64,000 nt of DNA, taken from the NCBI GenBank assembly GCA_944548615.1, contig OX155952.1, forward strand, positions 3,186,501 to 3,250,500. The letters run 5' to 3'. Positions within the stretch are counted from its first letter, which is position 1. Each line of letters starts with the position of its first letter. A program made the position numbers and the translations under genes. Of this stretch, positions 1 through 18,400 are shown one piece after another. The notes below the pieces were generated by a model. That model was given only the letters and a program-made list of their open reading frames with translations, was not told the origin of the DNA and did not search any database. Source of the stretch: Micropterix aruncella. Its lineage: Eukaryota > Arthropoda > Insecta > Lepidoptera > Micropterigidae.

Positions 1-2
1 GT

Positions 3-182
3 AAAGTTAGGGGCGAATGCACACATTGCCAGGTGCGTAATGAAAATAAACGTCGCGAAAAGACTTGCGGGCACCTCATTTCCTTTCACCGTTTCGCCCA
101 AGACACAGAAACCGCAGCACAGATTATGAAAGAACTGTTTGCTAATACACGAGATGTGTCACAAGTCAAAAACAAATATTAG
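3..182 (+). CDS. Possible C-terminal end of a zinc-finger (THAP-like?) protein, partial
   Basis: A frame open from the window edge ends at TAG 180-182. The 59 residues contain a Cys-x2-Cys pair (ECTHCQVRNENKRR) followed by KTCG and then SFHRFAQDTE. The spacing of a Cys pair ahead of an S-F-H-x-F segment recalls the first half of a THAP DNA-binding domain, but the invariant Trp and the C-x2-H half are absent, so this could be a broken domain, one exon of a spliced gene, or another zinc-binding family. No start codon lies in the window. Downstream sequence is AT-rich without a clear continuation. Family assignment is tentative. Confidence 0.3.
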   Translation, partial: KVRGECTHCQVRNENKRREKTCGHLISFHRFAQDTETAAQIMKELFANTRDVSQVKNKY

Positions 183-713
183 GACGACATGATTTAAAAA
201 ATAATATTTTTATAATTCACTTATGGATAAAGGAACTAAAAGCTCTTATTATAATTTTACAATTAAAATAACTACTTAACTTACTTCTAATCTTAATCGT
301 CAATAAATAATTGTCTAATTAATCTTAATCTTAAATAAATTTAAAACAAAGCCCCAAAAAGCCTCTGTCGGTCTGACTGTTTGATCGAGCTAAATTCCAG
401 AACCACTGAACAGATTTAGATGCGGTTTCCATTGTTCGGTAAAGCGTCTTTCAAGGAAGGTGTCTAAGTAATACTAATATATGTCTATAGGGGTCTGAAC
501 AGAAAAGGTAAAATTTGGCGTCCACCAGGGAAGTGTCCTTAGACTGACCCTGTTGAAAATGGCGGAACTCGATCAAAAAATCGATTTTTGTCAAAGTATT
601 TGCGAATAATTTAAGGGTGACAGCAGTCGTTATGAATTCCTGAAAAGGCGGGCTCGCTTTGCCCTCAGTAATGGACAAACTAATGTATTTTTATCATTAT
701 GGAAATCAGGATA
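183..713. other. AT-rich stretch, nothing recognised
   Basis: Only short open frames occur here, with no recognisable protein motif, RNA gene or transposon end. Confidence 0.5.
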
Positions 714-850
714 CATTGTAAATAGGATAGAAAACGAATTTACCGAGTGAAATTTGTAGCACTCGACGTTTCGGTGCTATAAATTTCACGCGGTAAATTT
801 GTTTTCTATCCTATTTATAATGTCAAACAACCGCGATAGTCTTCGATTTT
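714..850. repeat. Fold-back hairpin repeat, copy 1
   Basis: The left arm (about 714-760) and right arm (about 779-823) are inverted copies of a segment reading TAAATAGGATAGAAAACGAA followed by TTTACC and GTGAAATTTGTA. The centre carries CGACGTTTCGGTG once, so this copy has a shorter interior than the two relatives near 22.95-23.15 and 23.30-23.48 kb. In all three copies the right side continues into the same tail (TAATGTCAAACAACCGCGAT and on to CTTCGATTT). The shared tail shows that they are one family with a defined right boundary near 850. No ORF is present, so it is a non-autonomous repeat. Confidence 0.8.
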
Positions 851-1799
851 ATACATGATACATTGATTTTACTTATTTATTAATATAAATAATAACAATG
901 TTTTATTACGACGATTTCTAACGACAGCATAGTCGGGGTGAGTATTTCGGATTAACTGACGTAATCTGCCACCAGAAATAGGAGCTATCCGAAGGTATTC
1001 AAACTTATCTCCTCCGAACGCAGAGATCTGAGGAGCGCCTAGATTAGGCGAATTTTGATCTGTGTCGCATCCTCTGTGAAAACACATAATTGGGATAATC
1101 TGTGACAGGAGGCACTGCAAATACAGCCCTTTATAATATGATGTCAAATATAAACAAGATTTATTATGAACGACCTCGGTCTATTACGCGGCAGCTCCGC
1201 TTTCTTAACGAGAGAATTCCGCCGCTCTGACGCATCTCGCCTCAGAGCCGCCCGCCCAGCCGCCTATAATCGCCTTTGCCGCCCTTAAACCATAAAAAAT
1301 ATCCGCCGCTTCAAAGTTTACAAAAGCGAAGGCTTTTTTATTCTGGAAGGAGTATGTCACCGCCTCCGCGATTTGCGAAAGGCCCGAGGAGGTGCGGACG
1401 TTTCTATTATTATTATTCTATATCACGAAAATAATAAATTCTTATAATCGTAGAAGATTTAGTGTAAGCGTAGAGAGAGATCGGGAAAAGCGTAACACAG
1501 CAAAATCGTAGTATAATAATGTACAAAATACACTCGGGAGCAATGAATCCGGGTCACCAACTTAAACCCTAATATCTCGAAAACTTAGAAATCTACTTTA
1601 TTTAAATAAAAATTGTTTTATAGTCGATTTAATACTACTCAAAACATAATTATAAACTTCTTGATTGCTGTTGAAGTAATGCCATCAAAAACGCTAAAAA
1701 CAAAAATGTTTTTTTTTGAAAATCGAGTCTCGAACTCACTGCATTTGCAAGTGTTTATTACACGCTTTTATTTACCTTGCAATGCTTGTCAGTATGTTT
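851..1799. other. No gene recognised
   Basis: Mixed sequence with a slightly GC-richer patch at about 1170-1400. Short ORFs on both strands show no recognisable domain. I see no transposon termini or RNA gene. Confidence 0.5.
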
Positions 1800-2110
1800 T
1801 TTTAGGTCAAATCTTGTAAGCAGAATTACAACCACTTACTCTTATCCTATGAAGTTAAAATTTTACATGTTTGTTCAGTTCCGATGACAATGCATTTTTA
1901 TGGTAAGCATGACCTGATTCTGCACCCAGGATTGGCTCCCGAGGAGGCGACTCCTCAACAGTCAACAGCACAGACACGAAATTTTCTATACGCATTCAGT
2001 TATAACTTATACGCCCGGTATAAGTTTCAACATGACATGTCTGCTGTGCCCAGGGTTTGCTCTCGACGAGGGGACTCCTCAACAGTCAACAGTACAGAAA
2101 GTAAATGTTG
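1800..2110 (-). repeat. Dispersed ~120-bp minisatellite element, two units plus tail
   Basis: Two units spaced about 124 bp apart (boxes GACTCCTCAACAGTCAACAG at about 1949 and 2073) lie in reverse orientation relative to the three-unit array at 39780-40150 and the end piece at 40560-40770. The segment 1805-1950 matches the reverse complement of 40600-40770, including the tail that reads TCATAGGATAAGAG and GCTTGCAAGATTTGAC in the other orientation. The element therefore has tandem units plus one unique end. Class unknown: it could be a Helitron-like or other non-autonomous DNA element. Confidence 0.65.
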
Positions 2111-2173
2111 TTTTAAACCATTATAGAGTAATGTATCGAAATACGTCAATACCAACCACTGCTGAGCTATTCC

Positions 2174-2275
2174 TACGTATGTATGTATGTATGTATGTAT
2201 GTATGTATGTATGTATGAATGTATGTATGTATGTATATAAATATGTACGTACATACATACATACAAACATACATT
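2174..2275. repeat. (GTAT)n / (ATAC)n microsatellite
   Basis: Repeats of GTAT run from about 2176 to 2236, then turn into CATA repeats around 2250-2275, so the tract is weakly palindromic. Confidence 0.9.
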
Positions 2276-4163
<1,888 letters not shown>

Positions 4164-5051
4164 ATTATAAAGTAAATAATTATAAAAGCCACTTACATCG
4201 TGACGAAGGATTCCTTTGATCGGATTCGGGAATGCTTTAGGTGTTAACGAGAATGATGAATGCCTCTCACTTGCGGAAAGAGGAGTAGGTTTAAGTTGGG
4301 CCCATTTTTCAACTAGTAAACGCTCACCCTTCATCCAATTATCTCAAAAATTAAGCTACAATCCTTCTTTATACGTAAACTCACTCAATTTCCTATTATT
4401 TCAAGAGAAATAACAAGACAAGACGAGCTACTTGACAGATGGAAGAATTTAAAATTTCGAATTTCGTTTTTTTATTTTCTAAAGGTGCGATATAAAGAAG
4501 CTGCGATCAATATTCAGCTGAAAACTTAAATTTTAAGTAAACTTAAACCTACTCCTCTTTCCGCAAGTGAGAGGCATTCATCATTCTCGTTAACACCTAA
4601 AGCATTCCCGAATCCGATCAAAGGAATCCTTCGTCACGATGTAAGTGGCTTTTATAATTATTTACTTTATAATCATCTTATTGATCAATTCTAAAAAGAA
4701 TATATACACAAAACTATCAAATATTTCAAAATATTGAATTTTTACATATTTTATGTTTCGTTCATTGTAAATAATCCATTTAGGTTAAAGGTAATCTTTC
4801 CAACTAATAGGAAAGAGCTGACTGCTTCCTTTCATTGATATGAGGGCATGTCACGCTTTTAGTTTTAAGTTTTCAGCTGAATATTGATCGCAGCTTCTTT
4901 ATATCGCACCTTTAGAAAATAAAAAAACGAAATTCGAAATTTTAAATTCTTCCATCTGTCAAGTAGCTCGTCTTGTCTTGTTATTTCTCTTGAAATAATA
5001 GGAAATTGAGTGAGTTTACGTATAAAGAAGGATTGTAGCTTAATTTTTGAG

Positions 5052-5197
5052 ATAATTGGATGAAGGGTGAGCGTTTACTAGTTGAAAAATGGGCCCAACT
5101 TAAACCTACTCCTCTTTCCGCAAGTGAGAGGCATTCATCATTCTCGTTAACACCTAAAGCATTCCCGAATCCGATCAAAGGAATCCTTCGTCACGAT
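5052..5197 (+). CDS. Exon-like ORF inside unit B of the 557-bp array, unrecognised
   Basis: The open frame starts after TTTTTGAG (a possible splice acceptor) and includes [17 protein letters not shown] near its start. It runs to CACGAT immediately followed by GTAAGT, a near-ideal 5' splice site at 5198. The candidate exon of about 146 nt is visibly richer in G and C than its surroundings. The frame continues only 16 codons past the donor. It also occurs in unit C, in part in unit A, and inverted in the 4160-4530 arm. The opposite strand is also open ([20 protein letters not shown] and on, stop near 4981). I do not recognise the protein, and coding status is an inference. Confidence 0.25.
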
Positions 5198-5608
5198 GTA
5201 AGTGGCTTTTATAATTATTTACTTTATAATCATCTTATTGATCAATTCTAAAAAGAATATATACACAAAACTATCAAATATTTCAAAATATTGAATTTTT
5301 ACATATTTTATGTTTCGTTCATTGTAAATAATCCATTTAGGTTAAAGGTAATCTTTCCAACTAATAGGAAAGAGCTGACTGCTTCCTTTCATTGATATGA
5401 GGGCATGTCACGCTTTTAGTTTTAAGTTTTCAGCTGAATATTGATCGCAGCTTCTTTATATCGCACCTTTAGAAAATAAAAAAACGAAATTCGAAATTTT
5501 AAATTCTTCCATCTGTCAAGTAGCTCGTCTTGTCTTGTTATTTCTCTTGAAATAATAGGAAATTGAGTGAGTTTACGTATAAAGAAGGATTGTAGCTTAA
5601 TTTTTGAG

Positions 5609-5754
5609 ATAATTGGATGAAGGGTGAGCGTTTACTAGTTGAAAAATGGGCCCAACTTAAACCTACTCCTCTTTCCGCAAGTGAGAGGCATTCATCATTC
5701 TCGTTAACACCTAAAGCATTCCCGAATCCGATCAAAGGAATCCTTCGTCACGAT
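5609..5754 (+). CDS. Exon-like ORF, unit C copy
   Basis: Same sequence as the unit B copy exactly 557 bp downstream, again followed by GTAAGT at 5755. The unit breaks off into (AT)n at 5842. Confidence 0.25.
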
Positions 5755-5840
5755 GTAAGTGGCTTTTATAATTATTTACTTTATAATCATCTTATTGATC
5801 AATTCTAAAAAGAATATATACACAAAACTATCAAATATTT

Positions 5841-11570
<5,730 letters not shown>

Positions 11571-12209
11571 GAGTATTCCTGCAACGCACCGAGCTCATAC
11601 GATTTCAATATTAATTTCATAAACCTTTACTCTAATTTGCATTTTCCATTTGCCGTATTTTATTAATCCACACATCTCCCTATCTCGCAATGCGCGTTAT
11701 CAAATTTCAGACGTCGTTTCCAGCGGCTGTGATAATATTGTTATTACGTTTGCGGAGAGAATGGGAAAACTATTTTGTATGCAAATTATTTCAACTACAA
11801 CAGCGCGAGGCTTCAGGAGACATGCCACTATTCCGTGACGAGCATTAAGGAAATTTGAATAAAGCAGCCGAAGCGTGTTTTCTGCAAGCAGCATCTCCGA
11901 AGAGTAACTAAAACATCACTAGTGTCGCCGTACTATTTATGCTAATCGAGTAGCACGGGTAGGCGGACACGTGTTCACGGTGTGGAGTTTTGTAATTAGG
12001 GATAATGTAAAGCCGTATAATTATAGTTCTTATAAGCTGTCATATTTTTTTAGCTCTTTGTAATAGGTGTGTTTGTGTGTATTGCTTGATTGTACGTTTT
12101 AATAAAAGAAGAGTACATTTTTACTCAAATATAACGATGCAATGAAAGGTAGGTTTGAAGACCATTAATGGTCGCTGATGCCTCCAAGGAAGAGCAGAAG
12201 GAATCATAC
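11571..12209. other. No gene recognised; left flank of the Gypsy insertion
   Basis: Unique-looking sequence. Short ORFs only, no motif. The last four bases before the LTR, with 12210, form the AGGA target duplication. Confidence 0.5.
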
Positions 12210-12213
12210 AGGA

Positions 12214-13242
12214 TGTAACAAAAACTGCCTATTTTGTTGTCTTGTTTTCGCGCCTTTGTGCAGATTATGTTCGCTGCACCCGTTTTTCCATGTTTTCCCT
12301 GTGTTTAGTCATGTTTCCTGTTGGTTTTCGCTGTTTTCATGATTTTCTCCCATATTTTGACAATTAGTTGAACCGTTTACGAAATTTCGTAAATGTCAAA
12401 TTTTTGACAGATAGAGCTGTGCAGTCATAATTTTTATCGCCCTAAGCGATTGTTGCGATTAATCGCGGTTGTGCTGGTCTAGCCCTACCTGTTATGGGTG
12501 ACTTCCGTCGCCCTGCAATCGTTCTATTTCGCTTCAACATGGCTGAGAGACAGACAGATAGATTCGGCTGTGAGAATTGGCGACCGCCGTAAGGAGTAAA
12601 TCGGAGAGTGACCGCCTGCCGGTAAAAAAATTTGTTATGTGAAGTGTGTGTGATTTATCTGGTAAGCATTTAATCTCTTTTTGGGTAGCTTTTCAAGTAG
12701 GATCCTCGCGATTTTAACGGATTTTTTTATTGATCGCAGCTTGCGGCATCTATGAACTTCTGACACATGCGTATTTTAATTGCTGCTAATTAAGTAACGA
12801 AATCGTCACTAAATGTGACGGGACTTGCCTCCACGTCAGGAAATTTGCCTTCATATCCGGAATTAACCTCTTTATTTGACTGAACACATGTGACGTGCCG
12901 ATAAGCGGAATTTGAAGAAAAGGGTGCCTGTGGGCGAATAAACACGGATACTTTGCATAACCTTGTGTTTCTTTTTGTGCTTTAATCTTTTGTGTGTCTG
13001 AGGAAAGGGGTTTTCTGTTGGCCAAATTCAGTGCCGATCAATAAAACCCACCCTCTGAGATCGATTTTTTTTAGGTTAATTTTTTTTTCAAAATTTCTTT
13101 CGGGTATCTTTTTTAATATAATTAGTTTCCTTCTTTTTCTTCAAAAGTAGGTGGCGTCCTTTTTTCTTTCATTCTTTTGGGTTTTGGTGGTTTCTACCGT
13201 GTTTTTTTTTTCAAACACGGAAATTAGTATTTTGCGGTTATA
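12214..13242 (+). repeat. 5' LTR of the Gypsy element
   Basis: Matches 19355-20383 at a constant offset of 7141. It contains a perfect 18-bp palindrome TTTACGAAATTTCGTAAA at 12376-12393, followed by TGTCAAATTTTTGACA (7-bp arms). AATAAA at 13040-13045 is a candidate polyadenylation signal. Confidence 0.93.
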
Positions 13243-13914
13243 AAATTAGCGCTCCAACGTTAGGCCTGTAAATTGGATTTTGGCTGTCAGAACATTCTTT
13301 TCCTCAGCCATTGAAGCACGATTTTTTAAGCACTTTGTTTAGAAATTGTATAAAAAATTAGAAGCATTTTTTTTTGTTTTTATATAATTTTTATTCATAG
13401 CGATTACCGCGAAAGAGGTTTGTAAGCACCGTCTTTTTGTTTTTGTATTTAGAAGCAACTTTTGTCATTGAATTAAGCGGTATTGTGTACTTACAGTTTT
13501 GTCGGCATTAACAGCATTTTTTGTAATTTAAAGCGGTTACCGTGAAGAAGTATTTTGTACTTGCCGTTTTTTATGGTTACTATATTTTTTTGTCAGAATC
13601 TTAGATTTAAAGGCAATATATTAATTATTCTTTTAATACTTGGCATTGTTTAGCAGCAGGTTGTTTGTTATTTTAAGGCGGTTTCCGCGAAAAAGTTTTA
13701 CGCTTGCCGTTTAAGTTTGTTAATATCATACTAATTATTTTTGTTAATTTTCAGATGTGAAGGCAATTATCCTGGTGAGGTAAGCAGCCAAATAAATCAG
13801 AGGTGCCGCAAGCAGTTAAAAAAGTTAGTTCGTTCCATTTTATTTTTTATTTTTTTTTATTTATTTTCTTTTGGTTTTAATTTTTTTTTGGTGGGATTTA
13901 AAATATATATATAC
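13243..13914 (+). other. Gypsy leader with candidate primer-binding site and internal repeats
   Basis: Just after the LTR, TTAGCGCTCCAACGTTAGGC (13246-13265) resembles a tRNA-primed site of the GCGCCCAACGT type, but lacks the usual TGG start. Three degenerate repeats of the form GCGRTTACCGCGAAA...CTTGCCGTTT lie near 13400, 13531 and 13676, with a weaker one near 13472. They could be packaging or regulatory sequence. The leader has an open frame with the gag frame from 13741, but its residues are Phe/Leu runs from poly-T. Confidence 0.5.
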
Positions 13915-15462
13915 ATGATGGCGTCACCAGCGATAGTGTATTATGCTGCGTCACATTTAGTAAAGGCAGAACTCGATTATGAGTTCACGATTCGTGAGGT
14001 CACTCCAACCAATGTTGAAGCGATGAGAAAACAATTTAATTCACTCTTAAGGGAATTTCCCGCAGAATCAATTACCTCAACGGATTTAGATCCGGATTCA
14101 GAATTTCAAGAATGTTCGATTAGACTTTCTTGTCTCCAAGAACTTATAGAGGAATTTATTAATAGCAAACAGAAACTTTTATATAAACGAATTAGCACTA
14201 AAACTGCACATATCTTTCATAGAGTTTCACGTATAAATCCTGCTAATTCAGACTCCAAGAAATTATTAGATAATTTAAAGGAGGAAGTTTTGGAAATTGT
14301 CGTACTGTTAGAAAAATATTTAGAAATTGTTCGTTCGGCTAGCCCGTTACCAAATCCTGTAGTTCTTCCGATACCTTCTACTTCATTGCACGAGGGTGAG
14401 AAGCTTAGTCCTGAGGTGGTTCCTTTGGGCAGGAATTCTGAAGTGACGTCAGCTCCGTATATACAGCATGTTGATACTACACCAGTTCCTTTGGACAATA
14501 ACTTTGTCATTTCTGACGAACGCATTCTTAAACCTTTAAATCTTGGTTTTACATTTGACGGCGATTCCTGTGTGGTCGAGTTCTTAGAACGATTGGATGA
14601 GATTAGGTTTTCGCGGAATATCTCGGATGCCAGGATGCTGAAATCGGCTTGTGAACTATTCCAGAAACAAGCGCTTAGTTGGTACCGTGCTAGAGCTTCG
14701 AGCATTTTCAGTTGGAAGCAGTTAGTTGCTGCACTCCGCTCCGATTTTGGCAGTTTAAATTACGATGCTGAAGTTTTGTCATTTGTACGGGGACGTAAAC
14801 AAAAGTCGGATGAGAGGATGCATATTTTTGTTTCGGTCATGTTGGGCTATTTCAACAGGTTGTCAAGGCCATTGTCTGGCGAGGAACAGTTAGGAATTAT
14901 CCTTTCAAATATCTCAATTTCTTACCAACGACATTTCATGCTAGTTGATATAAATTCAATCGACGAACTTCTGCGTTTAGGAAAAAAAGTTGAAAATGCA
15001 CAACAGCGTATCAACGCATCTAATGCAGCCACTCCTGCCCAAGCTAAGGTCAAGCCTTCTGGCTCGAAAGCAGTTTATGCGGTCGACGAGTCTCCTACCA
15101 AATGTGCGACGGAGGAAGTGAAAGTTGAACAGAAGTTCAAAGAGTGTAACGTTTCTTCTGCTGGTCCATCCCATCGTGGTGGTTTTAATCGTGGTGGTTT
15201 TCATCGTGGCGGTTTTAATCGTGGAAATTTTTCCCGTAATAATTGTTCTAATGGTAATTCGTCTTCTGGTAATTACAACCAAGGAGCCAATAATAGTTCG
15301 CGTGGTTCACGCGGTGGCACGCATCATGGCTATTCTAAATATTGCTATCGTTGTGGTAGGTTTAACTACACGGTAGCCACTTGTCCGGAATGTTCTAAGA
15401 ATAACCGGCCTGGTAATTCCCCGGTTTCAGAGCCAAAAAACTCGAAAGGCGGGGCAGAATAG
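13915..15462 (+). CDS. gag: Gag polyprotein of the Gypsy element
   Basis: The start chosen is ATG 13915 (MMASPAIVYYAA), just after the T-rich leader; the frame is open from 13741, but upstream residues are low-complexity. About 515 residues. The middle (FTFDGDSCVVEFLERLDEIR to SWYRARASSIFSWKQLVAAL and the segment after it) is a capsid-like retrotransposon Gag domain. Then follows an Arg/Gly/Asn-rich tail (GGFNRGGFHRGGFNRGNFSR) and one zinc knuckle, CYRCGRFNYTVATC. The knuckle has Tyr where the CCHC His is expected, which should impair zinc binding unless it is a lineage variant. Gag ends at TAG 15460-15462, with a slippery site 19 nt earlier feeding pol. Confidence 0.9.
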   Translation: MMASPAIVYYAASHLVKAELDYEFTIREVTPTNVEAMRKQFNSLLREFPAESITSTDLDPDSEFQECSIRLSCLQELIEEFINSKQKLLYKRISTKTAHIFHRVSRINPANSDSKKLLDNLKEEVLEIVVLLEKYLEIVRSASPLPNPVVLPIPSTSLHEGEKLSPEVVPLGRNSEVTSAPYIQHVDTTPVPLDNNFVISDERILKPLNLGFTFDGDSCVVEFLERLDEIRFSRNISDARMLKSACELFQKQALSWYRARASSIFSWKQLVAALRSDFGSLNYDAEVLSFVRGRKQKSDERMHIFVSVMLGYFNRLSRPLSGEEQLGIILSNISISYQRHFMLVDINSIDELLRLGKKVENAQQRINASNAATPAQAKVKPSGSKAVYAVDESPTKCATEEVKVEQKFKECNVSSAGPSHRGGFNRGGFHRGGFNRGNFSRNNCSNGNSSSGNYNQGANNSSRGSRGGTHHGYSKYCYRCGRFNYTVATCPECSKNNRPGNSPVSEPKNSKGGAE

Positions 15463-15484
15463 AGGATTTTCTACATTCTGCCTC
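15435..15484 (+). promoter_or_regulatory. Programmed -1 ribosomal frameshift signal between gag and pol
   Basis: The heptamer A AAA AAC sits at 15435-15441 in the gag frame (cca aaa aac). After 9 nt a stem-loop starts: GGCAGAAT (15453-15460) pairs with ATTCTGCC (15475-15482), extendable by two outer pairs and inner AGA/TCT. Slipping back one base puts the ribosome in the pol frame, which is open from here to 18566. Gag stop 15460-15462 lies inside the stem-loop. Confidence 0.8.
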
Positions 15485-18400
15485 GATATTGTTTGCAAAT
15501 GAGAAGGATAACCGTCGCCCTTTCTTAGAAGTTTCACTGGGTGATATAACGGTTTGTGGATTACTCGACACTGGATCGAGTGTTACGATTTTGGGTGCCG
15601 ATTCACATAAATATTTAGTTGATATCGGTTTTACTCTTAATAAGTCTCCGTTGGTGACTTTATCCACTGCTAATGCAAGTTCGGTTAAGACGATTGGGTC
15701 TATGTTTCTTCCTTTTAAATTCAATAATCGTTGCCAGGTTATTCGAGCCGTTGTAGCTCCAGATATAGGAACTTCCCTTATTTTGGGAATAGATTTTGTC
15801 CGAGAATTTGAGTTGGCTCCGGAAATATTAAAATTCGTCAAGTTTGAGTCCTGCGATGCAATTGTTTGGCATCGAGTCAATGAAGTGAGGGCCTTGCGGC
15901 CTTTTGCTTCATTGACTGGAGACCAACGATCGCTAGCAGACAGAATGATCAATAATTTTGAAAAAAATTCTTCCGAAGTCAAAGGTCTCGGTCGTACTAA
16001 TTTGTTGTCCCAGGTCATTGATACTGGAGATCATCCTCCAGTGAAACAGCGTTACTATCCTTTGTCTCCAGCTAGATTGGCGCTGTTGAATGAAGAAGTT
16101 GATAAGATGTTAGAGTTAGGTGTTGTCGAACCTAGTTCCGGGGGTTGGAATAATCCAACAATTTTTGTTCCAAAGTCAGATGGTACTCTTCGTTTCTGTC
16201 TCGATAGCAGGAAGCTGAATTCTATTACGAAACCGGATGCGTATCCCCTGCCGAGAATTACAACTATCTTGGACAGTTTGAGAGATGCAAATTATTTATC
16301 TTCTATCGACTTATCCTCTGCCTTTTGGCAAATCCCTTTGGATCCTTCTTCACGAGAGAAGTGTAGCTTCACTGTTCCTGGTCGAGGATTCTTCTGCTTC
16401 AGATCTTGCGCCTTCGGCCTGAGAAACTCGCCGGCGTGCATGCAAAGGCTGGCTGACAAATTGTTCGATCCCTCCTTCGAAAACAAAGTTTTTTGTTACC
16501 TAGATGACATAATTATTGTATCTGCTACTTTTGAAGAACATATAACTTTGTTAAACAAAGTATTAGATCGCTTGTTGTATGCCAACCTTTCTATAAATTT
16601 CAAGAAGTGTCAGTTTTTCCGTCAGGAATTGAAGTATTTAGGGTATGTAGTTGATTCTCACGGTCTACATACCGATCCCGAGAAGGTAAAATGTATTCTC
16701 GATTTTCCTACTCCAAATTCTCCAAAAATGGTAAAGAGTTTTCTTGGTATGGCCGGTTGGTATCGTCGGTTCATTAAAAATTTTTCTAGTATTGCTGCTC
16801 CCTTATCTCGGTTGACAAGTACCCGCAAAGGTGCTCCCCCTTATGAGTGGACGCCCGAGGCGGAAGAGGCATTTCAAAAACTAAAATCGGCCTTAGTTTC
16901 TAGTCCGATTTTGGCTTGTCCGGATTATTCAAAACCGTTCGCTCTTCATTGCGATGCATCGTTGTACGGTTTAGGCGGAGTTTTAACCCAGGAAGTGGAT
17001 GGCGTCGATCATCCTATCGCTTTCACGAGTAGAACACTTTTACCCGCTGAGACGCGATATTCGGCAACCGAACGCGAAGCCCTAAGTGTTATTCATGCTG
17101 TCGAGCATTTTCGCGGTTACTTGGAGGGCGGTCCCAAATTCACTATCTTTACAGATCATGCCAGCTTACGTTGGTTTTTGCGCTTAAAAAATCCTACCGG
17201 CCGTCTGGCTCGATGGGGTATTCGTCTATCTGCTTTTGATTTTGAGATCGTCCACAAGAAAGGTGTCGATAATGTGGTTCCTGACACGTTATCTCGGTTG
17301 CTTCCCGTTTCCTCTCTGTCTGTTGTTTCCGACTCATGGTACAACGATTTGTTTAAGGCAGTGTCTGAAAATCCCGCTGGATATCCAAATTTCCAGATTA
17401 AGGACCATGAATTGTTTAGGTACTCTAAAAGCAAGTATCAACTCACCAGTTGTTACGATTGGAAGTTAGTTGTTCCGTTGCAGCTTAGAGAAAAGCTTAT
17501 CCGAGAAAATCATGAGTCTGATTTGGCTATGCATTTTGGAATTTTTAAGACACACCGTCGTCTTTGTCTTCGTTACTTTTGGCCTAATTTACACGGAGAC
17601 GTAGTTAACTTTGTTTCTAAATGTGAAACATGTCAGCAATACAAACATTCGAATATTTCCCCTTTGGGTCAGCTAGGAAATCCTAAGTCCTGTGCCTTCC
17701 CGTTCCAAATGGTCTCGGTCGATCTGTTGGGTCCTTATCCGATGACGAGGAACGGAAATATGCATATTCTCGTGGTGACAGATTGTTTTAGCAAATACTG
17801 TTTACTTTTTCCGTTAAAACGTGCTACCAGTAAACTTGTAAGTTATGTCGTTGAACATAATGTATTCCTTCGCTATGGTGTTCCGCAGTATTTAATTTCA
17901 GACAATGGAAAACAGTTTATCGGAAGGGAGTTCACTGAACTGATTGCGAAATATAAAGTTCCAAAAGTATATTTAAACCCGAAATATTGCCCTCAAGTTA
18001 ATCCAACTGAACGTCAGAATCGTAGTGTGGTCACTGCGTTATCGTTGTGTGTAAAAGACGATCATCGCAGCTGGGATCTCTATCTTTCTGAAATTCAGAT
18101 GGCCATTAACGCGGCAGTCTCGGAATCAACAGGGTTCAGTCCATTTTTCCTAGTCCATGGTCGTGAACCGATTATGAATGGTTCTTTTTATGCTCAGGCG
18201 CCGGAATCTCAAGCAGAGGTTATTTTTGGTAGTAGGTTGTCTTACGCTCAAAATTTGAGTGAATTATCTAACATTTTTCATGTAGTGCGGCAAAAATTGT
18301 TAAAATTACATGCACATAATAAAGTTTACTATGATCGAAAACACCGTCCTGCGGAATTTCAAGTAGGCGATACGATCTATAAAAAGACTTATTATCTAAG

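Noticed and set aside
2027..2266. Tyr/His/Ile-rich ORFs over the GTAT microsatellite
   Set aside because: Repeat-derived.
4216..4413. 65-residue ORF on the arm of the 557-bp array, and its minus-strand copies in the units
   Set aside because: It is the antisense of the exon-like frame. I kept the strand with the GTAAGT donor but cannot exclude this one.
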